Positions 34,589-41,548 of a DNA stretch of 64,000 nucleotides are shown piece after piece (the first letter of the stretch is position 1; every line of letters starts with the position of its first letter). This stretch comes from Thermomonospora echinospora. Lineage in GTDB: Bacteria; Actinomycetota; Actinomycetes; Streptosporangiales; Streptosporangiaceae. The notes beneath the pieces were generated by a model. That model made no database searches, had not been told where the DNA came from, and worked only from the letters and a program-made list of their open reading frames with translations. The DNA is taken from NCBI RefSeq assembly GCF_900108175.1, contig NZ_FNVO01000022.1:54511-118510 (forward strand). The letters run 5' to 3'. The position numbers and the translations under genes are program-made.

Positions 34589-35706
34589 GCCCGGCCTCCC
34601 TCGTCGCGGGGGGCACGGTCCGGCAGCGGCAGGTCCACCACGGTCCAGCCGCCGCCCGAGGCCTCCATCGGCTCGTAGGCCAGCACCTCGCCGCGGACCC
34701 CGGGCCCGGCCAGCCCCAGCATGATCAGCCAGTTGAGGAACTCGTACTGGCCGTGGTCCAGCAGCGGGTAGGGCTCCAGGTTGCCCAGGTCGTTGCCCCG
34801 TCCGGCCTGCAGCATCTCCAGAATGTAGGTGTCGAACTCAACGTCCACGCCGCCGAACCTGCCCGGGTCCAGCCAGTGCGACAGCCCGCCGGTCGCCAGC
34901 ATCGCCACGCGCCTGCCGCGTGACTCCACCACCGTGCGCAGCACCTGGCCGAAGGCGCGCGCCCCGAACGGGGAGAACGACCGCGCGGGCTGGGTGATGA
35001 TCGGGATGACCGGCAGGTCGGGCCTGGGCAGGAGCTGCCGCAGCGGGACGATCAAGCCGTGGTCCAGGTCGATCCGGTCGGACTCCTCGACCTCCATGCC
35101 CTCGGCGCGCACGGCGTCCACCATCGCCTGCGCGAACTCCGGGTCGCCGGTGAGCGTGAGGTCCAGGTCGGGGCGTTTGAAGAACTCCATCGAGCCGGTG
35201 TGCGAGGCGCCCGTCCCGATGACGAACGCCCCGGTCCGAAAGCTCTGGAAGTGGCAGTCGGCGGTGACCAGCAGGACCTCGGGGTCGGCTGCCGCGAGCC
35301 GTTCGGCCAGCCGCCGGTACCCGTCGGTGAGCCGCTCGACCGCGTCTGCCGGGTCGATCTCGGGCCGGGCCAGCAGGTCGGGCACGTGCGAACAACCCCC
35401 GGCGAACACCAGGTTCTCCGGGACGTCCGGGTCGGGCAGCGGGGCGGAGGCCTCCACGTGGAAGCGGCTGCTGCTGGTGGAGTCGCCGAGGTCGTCGGCG
35501 AACCACCGGCTCACCAGGATGGTGATGCCGTCCACGACCCCGGCCGAGCGCAGCCTGTCGCGCCGCCCGTCGGCGATGACGGCGGCCCACTCGGCGTCCA
35601 GGCCGAGCTCGGCGCCCACCCCGGCCGGATCGGCGCGGAACCTGGCCAGCAGCGCGGTGTCGCGGCCGAGTGACAGGATCGCGTTCTCCAGGACCTTGGC
35701 GTCCAT
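34570..35706 (-). CDS. LigAB-type extradiol ring-cleavage dioxygenase (alpha/beta fusion)
   Basis: A 378-aa protein. Residues ~1-70 resemble the small LigA subunit (LARFRADPAGVGAELGLDAEW). Residues ~95-360 are a LigB class III extradiol dioxygenase with the first Fe ligand in GCSHVPDLL (H107), a second His in TADCHFQSF, the catalytic His in DLDHGLIVPL and the acidic ligand region VDVEFDTYIL. All expected iron and catalytic residues appear present. Fused LigAB forms cleave gallate, protocatechuate-type and aminophenol rings; the pyridine context suggests a polyhydroxylated pyridine or catechol-like intermediate. The ATG at 35706 is preferred (GAGGAGGA upstream); a GTG two codons earlier is possible. 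Confidence 0.85.
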   Translation of the reverse strand: MDAKVLENAILSLGRDTALLARFRADPAGVGAELGLDAEWAAVIADGRRDRLRSAGVVDGITILVSRWFADDLGDSTSSSRFHVEASAPLPDPDVPENLVFAGGCSHVPDLLARPEIDPADAVERLTDGYRRLAERLAAADPEVLLVTADCHFQSFRTGAFVIGTGASHTGSMEFFKRPDLDLTLTGDPEFAQAMVDAVRAEGMEVEESDRIDLDHGLIVPLRQLLPRPDLPVIPIITQPARSFSPFGARAFGQVLRTVVESRGRRVAMLATGGLSHWLDPGRFGGVDVEFDTYILEMLQAGRGNDLGNLEPYPLLDHGQYEFLNWLIMLGLAGPGVRGEVLAYEPMEASGGGWTVVDLPLPDRAPRDEGGRACLTGR

Positions 35707-35708
35707 CG

Positions 35709-36725
35709 TCACTCCTCCTCGACCAGCACGCCGTCACGGACCACCGCGTGGCCGTCGATCTCGACGGTGCAGCCGCGCATCGGGATGTCCAGGTGCGCGG
35801 GGGTCTCCCGGTCGGCGAAACGGTTGGGGCCGGTCGACCACATGAAGTTCCCGGCGGTCGAGCGGAGCTCCTGGCCGTAGAGGGAGCGCGGGTCGTACAC
35901 CTCCAGCGCCGACCAGCGGGCGATCGGGTGCACGCCCCAGCCCATGTGCGACACGGCGTACACGGCCTCGTCGTCCCATGCCTCGAAGTAGTCGCGCAGC
36001 ACGAACGCGTCGTTGCCGGAGCCCTCGACGCCGGTGATGAAGCCCTTCTCGATGGTCAGCGTGACCGTGTCGCGGACCGCCCGCTGCCAGGGGATCAGCA
36101 CGTCGCCCGGCTGCAGGACGATCGTCCCCTGGGCGGTCAGGTCGTGCGGGAAGCAGGCCACGAAGCCGCTCGGCCAGTGGTCCCAGCGGCCGGGCTCGTC
36201 CACGTACCCCCACTGGTGGGTGATCGGCAGGTCCTCGCCGGAGATGTCGGCGGTCAGGTCGGTGCCCGCGGCCGAGGTCACCCGCAGGGTGCTGCCCGCC
36301 TTGAGCCGGCGGCCCCCGGCCTCGACGACGGCGCGCAGCTTCTCGTCGCCCATCAGGCGCTCCAGTACGTCGGCGGGCTCGGCGACGAACAGCATCCGCT
36401 TGCCGTTCCCGGTGATCCGCGTCCGTACGTCGGAGTGGATGAGACCACCGACGGTCACATCGATGACCAGGTCGCATTCGGCGGCGGCGGCCAGCAGTGC
36501 GGCCACCTCCCGGCCGTCGCCCTCGTGCGGCGGCAGCAGCGGATTGGACAGGCTGGAGGCGGTCAGCACCAGGGCGCCCGCTCCCAGGTCGCGCGCGGCG
36601 GCGACGGCGGCCTGGACGTACTCGTCCTTGTGGCCCAGCTCGGAGATCACCGCGACCGTCTCCGACGAGGTCAGCCTGCACAGCCGGTACTGGTCGACGA
36701 ACAGTTCACGCAGGGTTTTCGGCAT
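35709..36725 (-). CDS. nicX: 2,5-dihydroxypyridine 5,6-dioxygenase-like (NicX family)
   Basis: A 338-aa protein of the aminopeptidase-M29-like fold that includes NicX. Candidate Fe(II) ligands are H260 (VYAVSHMGWG) and H311/D313 in PAHLDIPMRG. They correspond in order and spacing to the His, His-x-Asp triad known for Pseudomonas NicX. NicX opens the 2,5-dihydroxypyridine ring to N-formylmaleamate. M29 peptidases use a different set (Glu, Glu, His, His, Asp), which is not complete here. The stop overlaps the ribosome-site region of the LigAB gene, so the two ring-cleavage genes are coupled. ATG start (MPKTLREL) with GAAGG upstream. Confidence 0.82.
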   Translation of the reverse strand: MPKTLRELFVDQYRLCRLTSSETVAVISELGHKDEYVQAAVAAARDLGAGALVLTASSLSNPLLPPHEGDGREVAALLAAAAECDLVIDVTVGGLIHSDVRTRITGNGKRMLFVAEPADVLERLMGDEKLRAVVEAGGRRLKAGSTLRVTSAAGTDLTADISGEDLPITHQWGYVDEPGRWDHWPSGFVACFPHDLTAQGTIVLQPGDVLIPWQRAVRDTVTLTIEKGFITGVEGSGNDAFVLRDYFEAWDDEAVYAVSHMGWGVHPIARWSALEVYDPRSLYGQELRSTAGNFMWSTGPNRFADRETPAHLDIPMRGCTVEIDGHAVVRDGVLVEEE

Positions 36726-36751
36726 GGGGCCTTCGCTTTCTCGATGAGGGA

Positions 36752-37510
36752 TCACAGGGTGGAGCGCAGCGCGCCGCCGTCGACCGCGAACGCCTGGCCG
36801 GTCACGAAGGAGGCGGCGGGAGAGACCAGGTAGGCGGCGGCGCGGGCGATCTCGTCGGGCTCGGCCCACCGGCCGAGCGGGATCGCGGAGACGACCTTGC
36901 CGATCTCCTCCTCCTCACTCGTCCCGTTGGCGGCGGACTTGGCGGCCACGATGGTGCGCATCCGGTCGGTACCGGTCGCACCGGGCATGAGCTGGTTGAC
37001 GCGGACGCCGTGCGGTGCCAGTTCCAGCGACATCTGCTTGGCCAGCGCCGACAGCAGCGACCGCATCGACGCCGACAGCACACCGCCGGCCTGGGGCTGC
37101 TTCACCCAGGTCGAGGTGATGAACAGGATCGAGCCGCCGCCCTCCTGCCCGGCCATCTGCCGGGCCCCGGCGGTGGCGAGCTGCACCGCGGGCCGGACGA
37201 GCTGGTCGTAGGCCAGCGCCCAGTCCTGCGCCCCGGTCTCCAGGAACGGCATGATCTTCGGTCCGGGGGTGTTGACGACCAGCGCGTCGAGCCGGCCGTG
37301 CGCCGCGACGACGTCGGGCACCAGCCGGTCCACGGCCGCCTCGTCGGCCAGGTCCACCGGGTACGGGGTGCGGCCGGGCGCCGCCTCGGGCTCGCGGGCG
37401 CTGATGGCGACGTGCGCGCCCTCGGCGGCCAGCAGGTCCGCCACCGCTGCGCCGATGCCCCGGCTCGCCGCGGTGACGAGGGCGACCCGACCGTCCAGTT
37501 GCAGGTCCAT
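36752..37510 (-). CDS. SDR-family protein with degenerate catalytic site
   Basis: A 252-aa short-chain dehydrogenase by fold. It has the cofactor motif TAASRGIGAAV (residues ~13-23), the 'LVVNTPGP' in place of NNAG, and the C-terminal EPDEIARAAAYLVSP and VTGQAFAVDGG. The active-site Ser is kept (ITSTW), but where Tyr-x3-Lys is expected the sequence reads S-A-S-M-R. The catalytic Tyr and Lys are therefore both absent unless they are supplied from an unusual position. It may bind substrate or cofactor without normal hydride chemistry, or catalyse a different reaction such as an elimination. ATG start; 5 nt after the ferredoxin gene. Confidence 0.82.
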   Translation of the reverse strand: MDLQLDGRVALVTAASRGIGAAVADLLAAEGAHVAISAREPEAAPGRTPYPVDLADEAAVDRLVPDVVAAHGRLDALVVNTPGPKIMPFLETGAQDWALAYDQLVRPAVQLATAGARQMAGQEGGGSILFITSTWVKQPQAGGVLSASMRSLLSALAKQMSLELAPHGVRVNQLMPGATGTDRMRTIVAAKSAANGTSEEEEIGKVVSAIPLGRWAEPDEIARAAAYLVSPAASFVTGQAFAVDGGALRSTL

Positions 37511-37515
37511 GCGCG

Positions 37516-37704
37516 CTATTCCTCGATGGTGATGGCGAGTTCGGGGCACGCCGCCGCGGCACGGCGGGCGGCGGCCTCGTCGGAGGGGACGCCGTCCCCG
37601 ATCACCGCGGCGTAACCCCACTCGTCCAGCTCGAACAGGTTGGGCGCGAGCTCGGCGCACGCGCCGTAGCCGCTGCATTTGGTGGCGTCGACGAACACCT
37701 TCAC
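37516..37704 (-). CDS. 3Fe-4S ferredoxin
   Basis: A 62-aa ferredoxin of the actinobacterial P450/Rieske-partner type. C10 and C16 lie in KCSGYGACAELAP and C53 in AACPELAI, giving three cluster cysteines and thus a 3Fe-4S centre. The GTG start has AGGAG seven bases upstream. It lies 10 nt after the NuoF-like flavoprotein and in the same operon as the Rieske oxygenase. It is the obvious electron carrier from reductase to oxygenase. Most bacterial Rieske oxygenases use a 2Fe-2S Rieske or plant-type ferredoxin instead, so the 3Fe-4S type is notable. Confidence 0.9.
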   Translation of the reverse strand: MKVFVDATKCSGYGACAELAPNLFELDEWGYAAVIGDGVPSDEAAARRAAAACPELAITIEE

Positions 37705-37714
37705 GTCGTTTCTC

Positions 37715-38875
37715 CTAACGTCCGAAGTGGTCGGGGAACTCGTCGTGGACGGTGCGGGCCCAGCCCGCCGCACCGTCCAGAAATGCGCAGGCGCCGCGAC
37801 CCGGCAGGGTTCGTCCCCAGCGCTCCAGGTTGTGCCGGTCGGTGTCGGAGGCGGTCCCGTCGCGCAGCGCGGCGAACGCGTCCCGGATGGCGGCGGTGCC
37901 CTTGAGGCACGCCCCGCACTGCTGCGCGGACTCGGCGGCGTACCAGGCGGTGATCTCGGCGGCCACGGTGAGCGGGTCGGTCCCGGGGGCCAGCGCGGTG
38001 ATCGCGCCGCAGCCGAAGCCGGACCCGGCCGCGCGTACCGCCTCGTAGGTGCACACGGTCGAGGCGTGCGCGGGGCCGAGCAGGCCGCCGAACCAACCGC
38101 CCATCACGAACCCCGCGGGCGCACCGGTGAACCCGCCCGCGACCTCGAACAGCTCGGCGACCGTGAGCCCGAACGGGACCTCATAAACACCGGGTGCCGC
38201 GCACGCACCGGTCAGGGTGACCAGCGTCGTGCCCGGGGAGCCGGCGGTGCCACTCTCCCGGTACGCGGCGGCGCCGTTCCGGGAAATCCACGCGGCGTGC
38301 GCGAGCGTCTCCACGTTGGACACCAGCGTGGGACGGCCGTCCACTCCCGAGTCGCAGACCCGCGGCGGGCGGGCCGTCGGCAGCGCCGGGCCTCCGCTGA
38401 TGGACCGGCAGGCGGCCGTCTCCTCACCCGCCACGTACGTCGGCTCGACGACGTGCACCTCGGGGACGAGACCGGGGACGGGCAGCTCCGCGATGGCCTC
38501 GCGCATCGCGGTGACCGTCTCCTCGTGGGAGAGGTAGACGACTGCGCGGTCCGCTCCGATGGTCCGGGCGGCCAGCAGCAGGCCGTCCAGCACCAGGTGC
38601 GGGCGGTTGAGCAGCAGCCAGCGGTCCTTGCGGGAGCTGGGCTCACCCTCCTCGCCGTTGGCGACGACCACGCGGGGGCCGGACGCGTCAGCGACCGTGC
38701 GCCACTTGACGCTCGCCGGGAATCCCGCCCCGCCGCGTCCGCGCAGCCCGGCGGCTTCCAGCTCGGCGATGACGTCGTCGCAGGCGGGCGGGGAGTAGGC
38801 GCCCCGCTCCAGTTCGGCGGCCAGGTCCAGCGGCCCCGGCGTGAGCAGCCGGTGCTGCGTCGCGGTCGTCACCAT
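37715..38875 (-). CDS. NuoF-like NADH-binding flavoprotein (reductase component)
   Basis: A 386-aa protein like the 51-kDa flavoprotein of complex I, here free-standing. It has the NADH/FMN motif LRGRGGAGFPASVKW (residues ~42-56), NGEEGEPSSRKDRWLL, and the mid-chain PTLVSNVETLAH. A SLBB-type region follows, then a C-terminal cluster region with QQCGACLKG and GACAF. One cysteine of the usual C-x2-C-x2-C is replaced (CGACLKG), so the 4Fe-4S site may be altered. No other complex I gene is near. In this operon it most likely oxidises NADH and feeds the ferredoxin at 37516. ATG start overlapping the amidase stop by 7 nt. Confidence 0.85.
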   Translation of the reverse strand: MVTTATQHRLLTPGPLDLAAELERGAYSPPACDDVIAELEAAGLRGRGGAGFPASVKWRTVADASGPRVVVANGEEGEPSSRKDRWLLLNRPHLVLDGLLLAARTIGADRAVVYLSHEETVTAMREAIAELPVPGLVPEVHVVEPTYVAGEETAACRSISGGPALPTARPPRVCDSGVDGRPTLVSNVETLAHAAWISRNGAAAYRESGTAGSPGTTLVTLTGACAAPGVYEVPFGLTVAELFEVAGGFTGAPAGFVMGGWFGGLLGPAHASTVCTYEAVRAAGSGFGCGAITALAPGTDPLTVAAEITAWYAAESAQQCGACLKGTAAIRDAFAALRDGTASDTDRHNLERWGRTLPGRGACAFLDGAAGWARTVHDEFPDHFGR

Positions 38876-39489
38876 CGGGCCAGCACCTCCTCGACGCCGA
38901 TCACGTCGCCGTACTTGGCGTCGATGTCGAGCAGGCTCGCCTCGTGCGGGCCGGGCGCCCGGTCGCCGACGCACTCGCGGGGAACGAACACCGCCAGGTT
39001 CGCCGCACACGCGTCGACGGCCGTGGCCCGCACACAGCCGGACGTGGTCGCGCCGCACACCACCAGCGTGTCCACCCGTTCGGCGGCCAGGCGCCCGGCC
39101 AGGTCGGTGCCTGCGAACGCGGAGGCGGCCTTCTTGACGATCACTGGTTCCCGGACGGGCAGCCGTTCGTCGATCTCGACCCACTTCGAGCCCTCGGTGA
39201 GGGCGCGCATCGCCGGCATCTTGCGGAGCCACACCAGGCGGTCCAGCTCCTCGGGCGGGTAGGCGATGGTGGTCAGGAACACCGGCGCCCCCACCGCCGT
39301 GGCACGTTCCACCACCTCGGCGGTCCGCGCCACGACATCGTCCAGGTCCGACCCGGGCGGGCAGGCCGGGTCGGTGAACCCGGCCTGGAGGTCGACCACG
39401 ACCACCGCCGGGCGCCGCCCCCAGGTCAGGCGCCCGGCCAGGCCGCCCTGCTCGTACCGCTCCCGGGTCTGCGCGATCCAGGCGCTCAT
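38869..39489 (-). CDS. nicF: Isochorismatase-family amidohydrolase, maleamate amidase-like (NicF)
   Basis: A 206-aa cysteine hydrolase with the family triad D33 (VVVDLQAGFTD), K119/K120 (VIVKKAASAF) and C152 (TTSGCVRATA). The last motif is typical of N-carbamoylsarcosine amidase and maleamate amidase rather than of true isochorismatases. With a NicX-like dioxygenase and a maleate isomerase in the same operon, hydrolysis of maleamate to maleate and ammonia is the best call. The ATG overlaps the stop of the Rieske alpha gene (ATGA). Alternative: an amidase acting on another ring-opened amide. Confidence 0.82.
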   Translation of the reverse strand: MSAWIAQTRERYEQGGLAGRLTWGRRPAVVVVDLQAGFTDPACPPGSDLDDVVARTAEVVERATAVGAPVFLTTIAYPPEELDRLVWLRKMPAMRALTEGSKWVEIDERLPVREPVIVKKAASAFAGTDLAGRLAAERVDTLVVCGATTSGCVRATAVDACAANLAVFVPRECVGDRAPGPHEASLLDIDAKYGDVIGVEEVLARW

Positions 39490-40844
39490 TCGAACGTCAG
39501 CCTCGGCCAGGCGCCCTGTTCGACGCGCATCATCTCCGCGTAGAACCGGTACAGGTTGCGCTGCACGCCCTCCTCGTACCGGGTCCAGTACGCGATGCCG
39601 GGGCCGGGCCAGTCCGGGACCTCCTTGGCGATCCCGACGCCGGGCATGCCCATCTGGTAGTTCAGCTGGAAGTCCAGCAGTTCCGCGGCCACCGAGCGGC
39701 CGGTGCGGCCCACCGTGATCCATGGCTCGGTGTCGTCCATCTCGAACGCACCGCCCATGGAGAAGGTCCCCAGGCCCGCCCGGTAAGCCCGGTCCTTCTG
39801 CTCGGGGGTCATGTTCTTGTAGACGCAGAACCAGTTCCAGATCTCGACCTGGCCAACGCCGTGCGGCTGCCAGGTGCGGATCGTCATCACGCCCGTCGGC
39901 GGGTGGTTGGTGCCGTCCTCGGTCATCGGCAGCGCCAGGATCGAGAAGTTCGGGAAGACGTTGGCGACCATGACCCGGGAGCGGCGCGCGATGTCGAGCT
40001 GGTGCTCGCTGATCCGGGCGGTGTCGAAGGTCGCGGCGAGGTCCTCGGGGAAGCCGAAGAACTTGGGACCGGGCTCATCCTCGGTCGGGGCCATCGAGAA
40101 CGACAGCGAGTGGCCCGGCGACGCCTGGATGTGGTACCCCATCATGTTCTCCCGGAAGGGGACGGGGAACGCGCCGATCTCCCACACCGACCGGTGCAGC
40201 GTGCCGAGGTGGTAGTCGTCGCCGGCGAAGTTGTCGCTGCCGGACTTCCAGTTCGCGTCGATGACGAACCGCTGGGGCGCGCCGACGATCTCGATGCCGT
40301 GCTCGTTCAGCCCGAACAGCAGGTCGAGATACCACGCCATGCCGCCGAGGTAGTCCTCCAGCTCCGGAGCGCTCGGGTCGAGCGTGGCGAAGATCAGGCC
40401 GTGGTAGGAGCGGACCCGGGCCGCCTTGGCCAGCCCGTTGCCCTCCTTGGGCATGCCGCCGAAGGCGTTGCGCCACAGTGGCGCGCCGACCAGGTCGCCC
40501 TTGGTGTTGTACGTCCAACCGTGGTACGGGCAGCGAAAGTGCGAGGTGTTGCCGGAGTCGGATCGGCAGACCTGCACGCCCCGATGCCTGCAGGCGTCGA
40601 ACAGCACGTGGATCTCGCCCTGCTCGTCCCGCACGACGATGAAGTTGTCCTCACCGATCTTGCGCAGGACGTAGTCGCCCTTGGCCTCGATCTCCGACTC
40701 GTGGGCCAGGAACACCCAGCACCTGCCGAAGATGGAGCGCAGCTCCCGGTCGTAGATCTCCTGGTCGCCGAAGATCCCCGCCGGGACCTCGCCCCGGTCC
40801 AGGCCCTCGGTCAGCTGGTCGAGAAGCTGCTCGCTCCGTGTCAT
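39486..40844 (-). CDS. Rieske ring-hydroxylating dioxygenase, alpha subunit
   Basis: A 452-aa oxygenase large subunit. The Rieske 2Fe-2S site is C85-x-H87 (ACRHRGVQVC) and C105-x2-H108 (RCPYHGWTY). The mononuclear iron site is in FAGDDYHLGTLH with H212 and H217 and an acidic third ligand further on. The intersubunit bridging Asp is in the same motif. The partner beta subunit precedes it by 11 nt, so it is a true alpha3beta3-type dioxygenase. It should cis-dihydroxylate the ring substrate with electrons from the ferredoxin at 37516. ATG start after GAGGAG. Similarity to a specific substrate class cannot be read by eye. Confidence 0.92.
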   Translation of the reverse strand: MTRSEQLLDQLTEGLDRGEVPAGIFGDQEIYDRELRSIFGRCWVFLAHESEIEAKGDYVLRKIGEDNFIVVRDEQGEIHVLFDACRHRGVQVCRSDSGNTSHFRCPYHGWTYNTKGDLVGAPLWRNAFGGMPKEGNGLAKAARVRSYHGLIFATLDPSAPELEDYLGGMAWYLDLLFGLNEHGIEIVGAPQRFVIDANWKSGSDNFAGDDYHLGTLHRSVWEIGAFPVPFRENMMGYHIQASPGHSLSFSMAPTEDEPGPKFFGFPEDLAATFDTARISEHQLDIARRSRVMVANVFPNFSILALPMTEDGTNHPPTGVMTIRTWQPHGVGQVEIWNWFCVYKNMTPEQKDRAYRAGLGTFSMGGAFEMDDTEPWITVGRTGRSVAAELLDFQLNYQMGMPGVGIAKEVPDWPGPGIAYWTRYEEGVQRNLYRFYAEMMRVEQGAWPRLTFE

Positions 40845-40855
40845 CGCCGTGCTCC

Positions 40856-41380
40856 TCAAAAGAAGATGGAAAGGTTGTGGGTGCCGATCACCGTGAGGTC
40901 CAGCAGGACCCGGCGGTGGAGCAGACGCAGCGTCCCGTCCTCGCGCCGCAGCGTGTCCTTGCGCTCCCCGGACAGCAGCTGCGGCTGGGTCTGGTCCTGA
41001 CGGGTACGGAAGATCAACAGGTTGCTGCGCACCCCGACCAGGCCGTCGCCCTCGTCGGTCACCTTGATGTTGGTGACGAAGTGCCGGATCCGGGAGGGCG
41101 GGTCCTCGGCCCACGCGTACGCCGTCTCGTTGCGGGCGACCCGGCTCTGCAGCGACCCGTAGGTCTCGTCCAGGTGGAACGTCCCCTCCAGGAAGCCCAT
41201 GCCCCGCGCCCGTTCCACGGTCTGCCGCAGCGGCACCTGGTAGACGATGTCGCGGCTGACCATGCCCTCCAGCCACTCCCGCTCCCGGTAGTCGTCCAGC
41301 AGCTCGGCCTCGGCGTCCATCCACTCGACGACCTCGCTGTGGAGCGCGCTGCCCACCCGCACCCTGACACCGGTTCCCAT
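40856..41380 (-). CDS. Ring-hydroxylating dioxygenase, beta subunit
   Basis: A 174-aa NTF2-fold protein of the dioxygenase beta-subunit family: N-terminal helix with EAELLDDYREREWLEGM, then VSRDIVYQVPLRQTVER, SRVARNETAYAWAEDPPSRIRHFVTNI and the C-terminal RRVLLDLTVIGTHNLSIFF. The beta subunit stabilises the catalytic alpha hexamer. First gene of the twelve-gene operon. The ATG is chosen (GGAAGGAGG eight bases upstream); the GTG one codon earlier is also possible. Confidence 0.9.
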   Translation of the reverse strand: MGTGVRVRVGSALHSEVVEWMDAEAELLDDYREREWLEGMVSRDIVYQVPLRQTVERARGMGFLEGTFHLDETYGSLQSRVARNETAYAWAEDPPSRIRHFVTNIKVTDEGDGLVGVRSNLLIFRTRQDQTQPQLLSGERKDTLRREDGTLRLLHRRVLLDLTVIGTHNLSIFF

Positions 41381-41420
41381 CACGGCGCCCTCCTTCCAAA
41401 GGTGGGCACACTTTTGCATA

Positions 41421-41432
41421 CACTCTTGAGTG
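41421..41432. promoter_or_regulatory. Operator-like palindrome before the dioxygenase operon
   Basis: CACTC-tt-GAGTG, a perfect 12-bp palindrome, lies 41-52 bp upstream of the beta-subunit start. It is flanked by TGCATA on one side and GTGCAGAC on the other. TGCAT and AGTGCA also occur in the repeat at 31863, so one regulator may bind both. The remaining 110 bp up to 41548 show nothing else recognisable. Confidence 0.45.
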
Positions 41433-41548
41433 CAGACAAGGGGGTGGCGAGAACCACAGGTTAAAGATTGTTTCGACCGGGCCGAGCATCCCCCGGGCTC
41501 CTGGCGATCAACGGGGGAAGAGCACTGGCCGGGCCGTCCGGACGAGGC

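Noticed and set aside
35709..36725. Leucyl aminopeptidase (M29) as the function of the NicX-like protein
   Set aside because: The five-residue metal set of M29 peptidases is not complete, while the His/His-x-Asp triad of NicX is present and the neighbours are pyridine-pathway genes.
37715..38875. A complex I (NADH dehydrogenase) locus
   Set aside because: Only the F-type subunit is present, no other nuo gene is near, and a cluster cysteine is missing; a dedicated reductase is more likely.
39486..41489. 667-codon frame that would extend the Rieske alpha subunit upstream
   Set aside because: The extension lies antisense-like across the beta-subunit gene; the ATG at 40844 has a good ribosome site and gives the family length.
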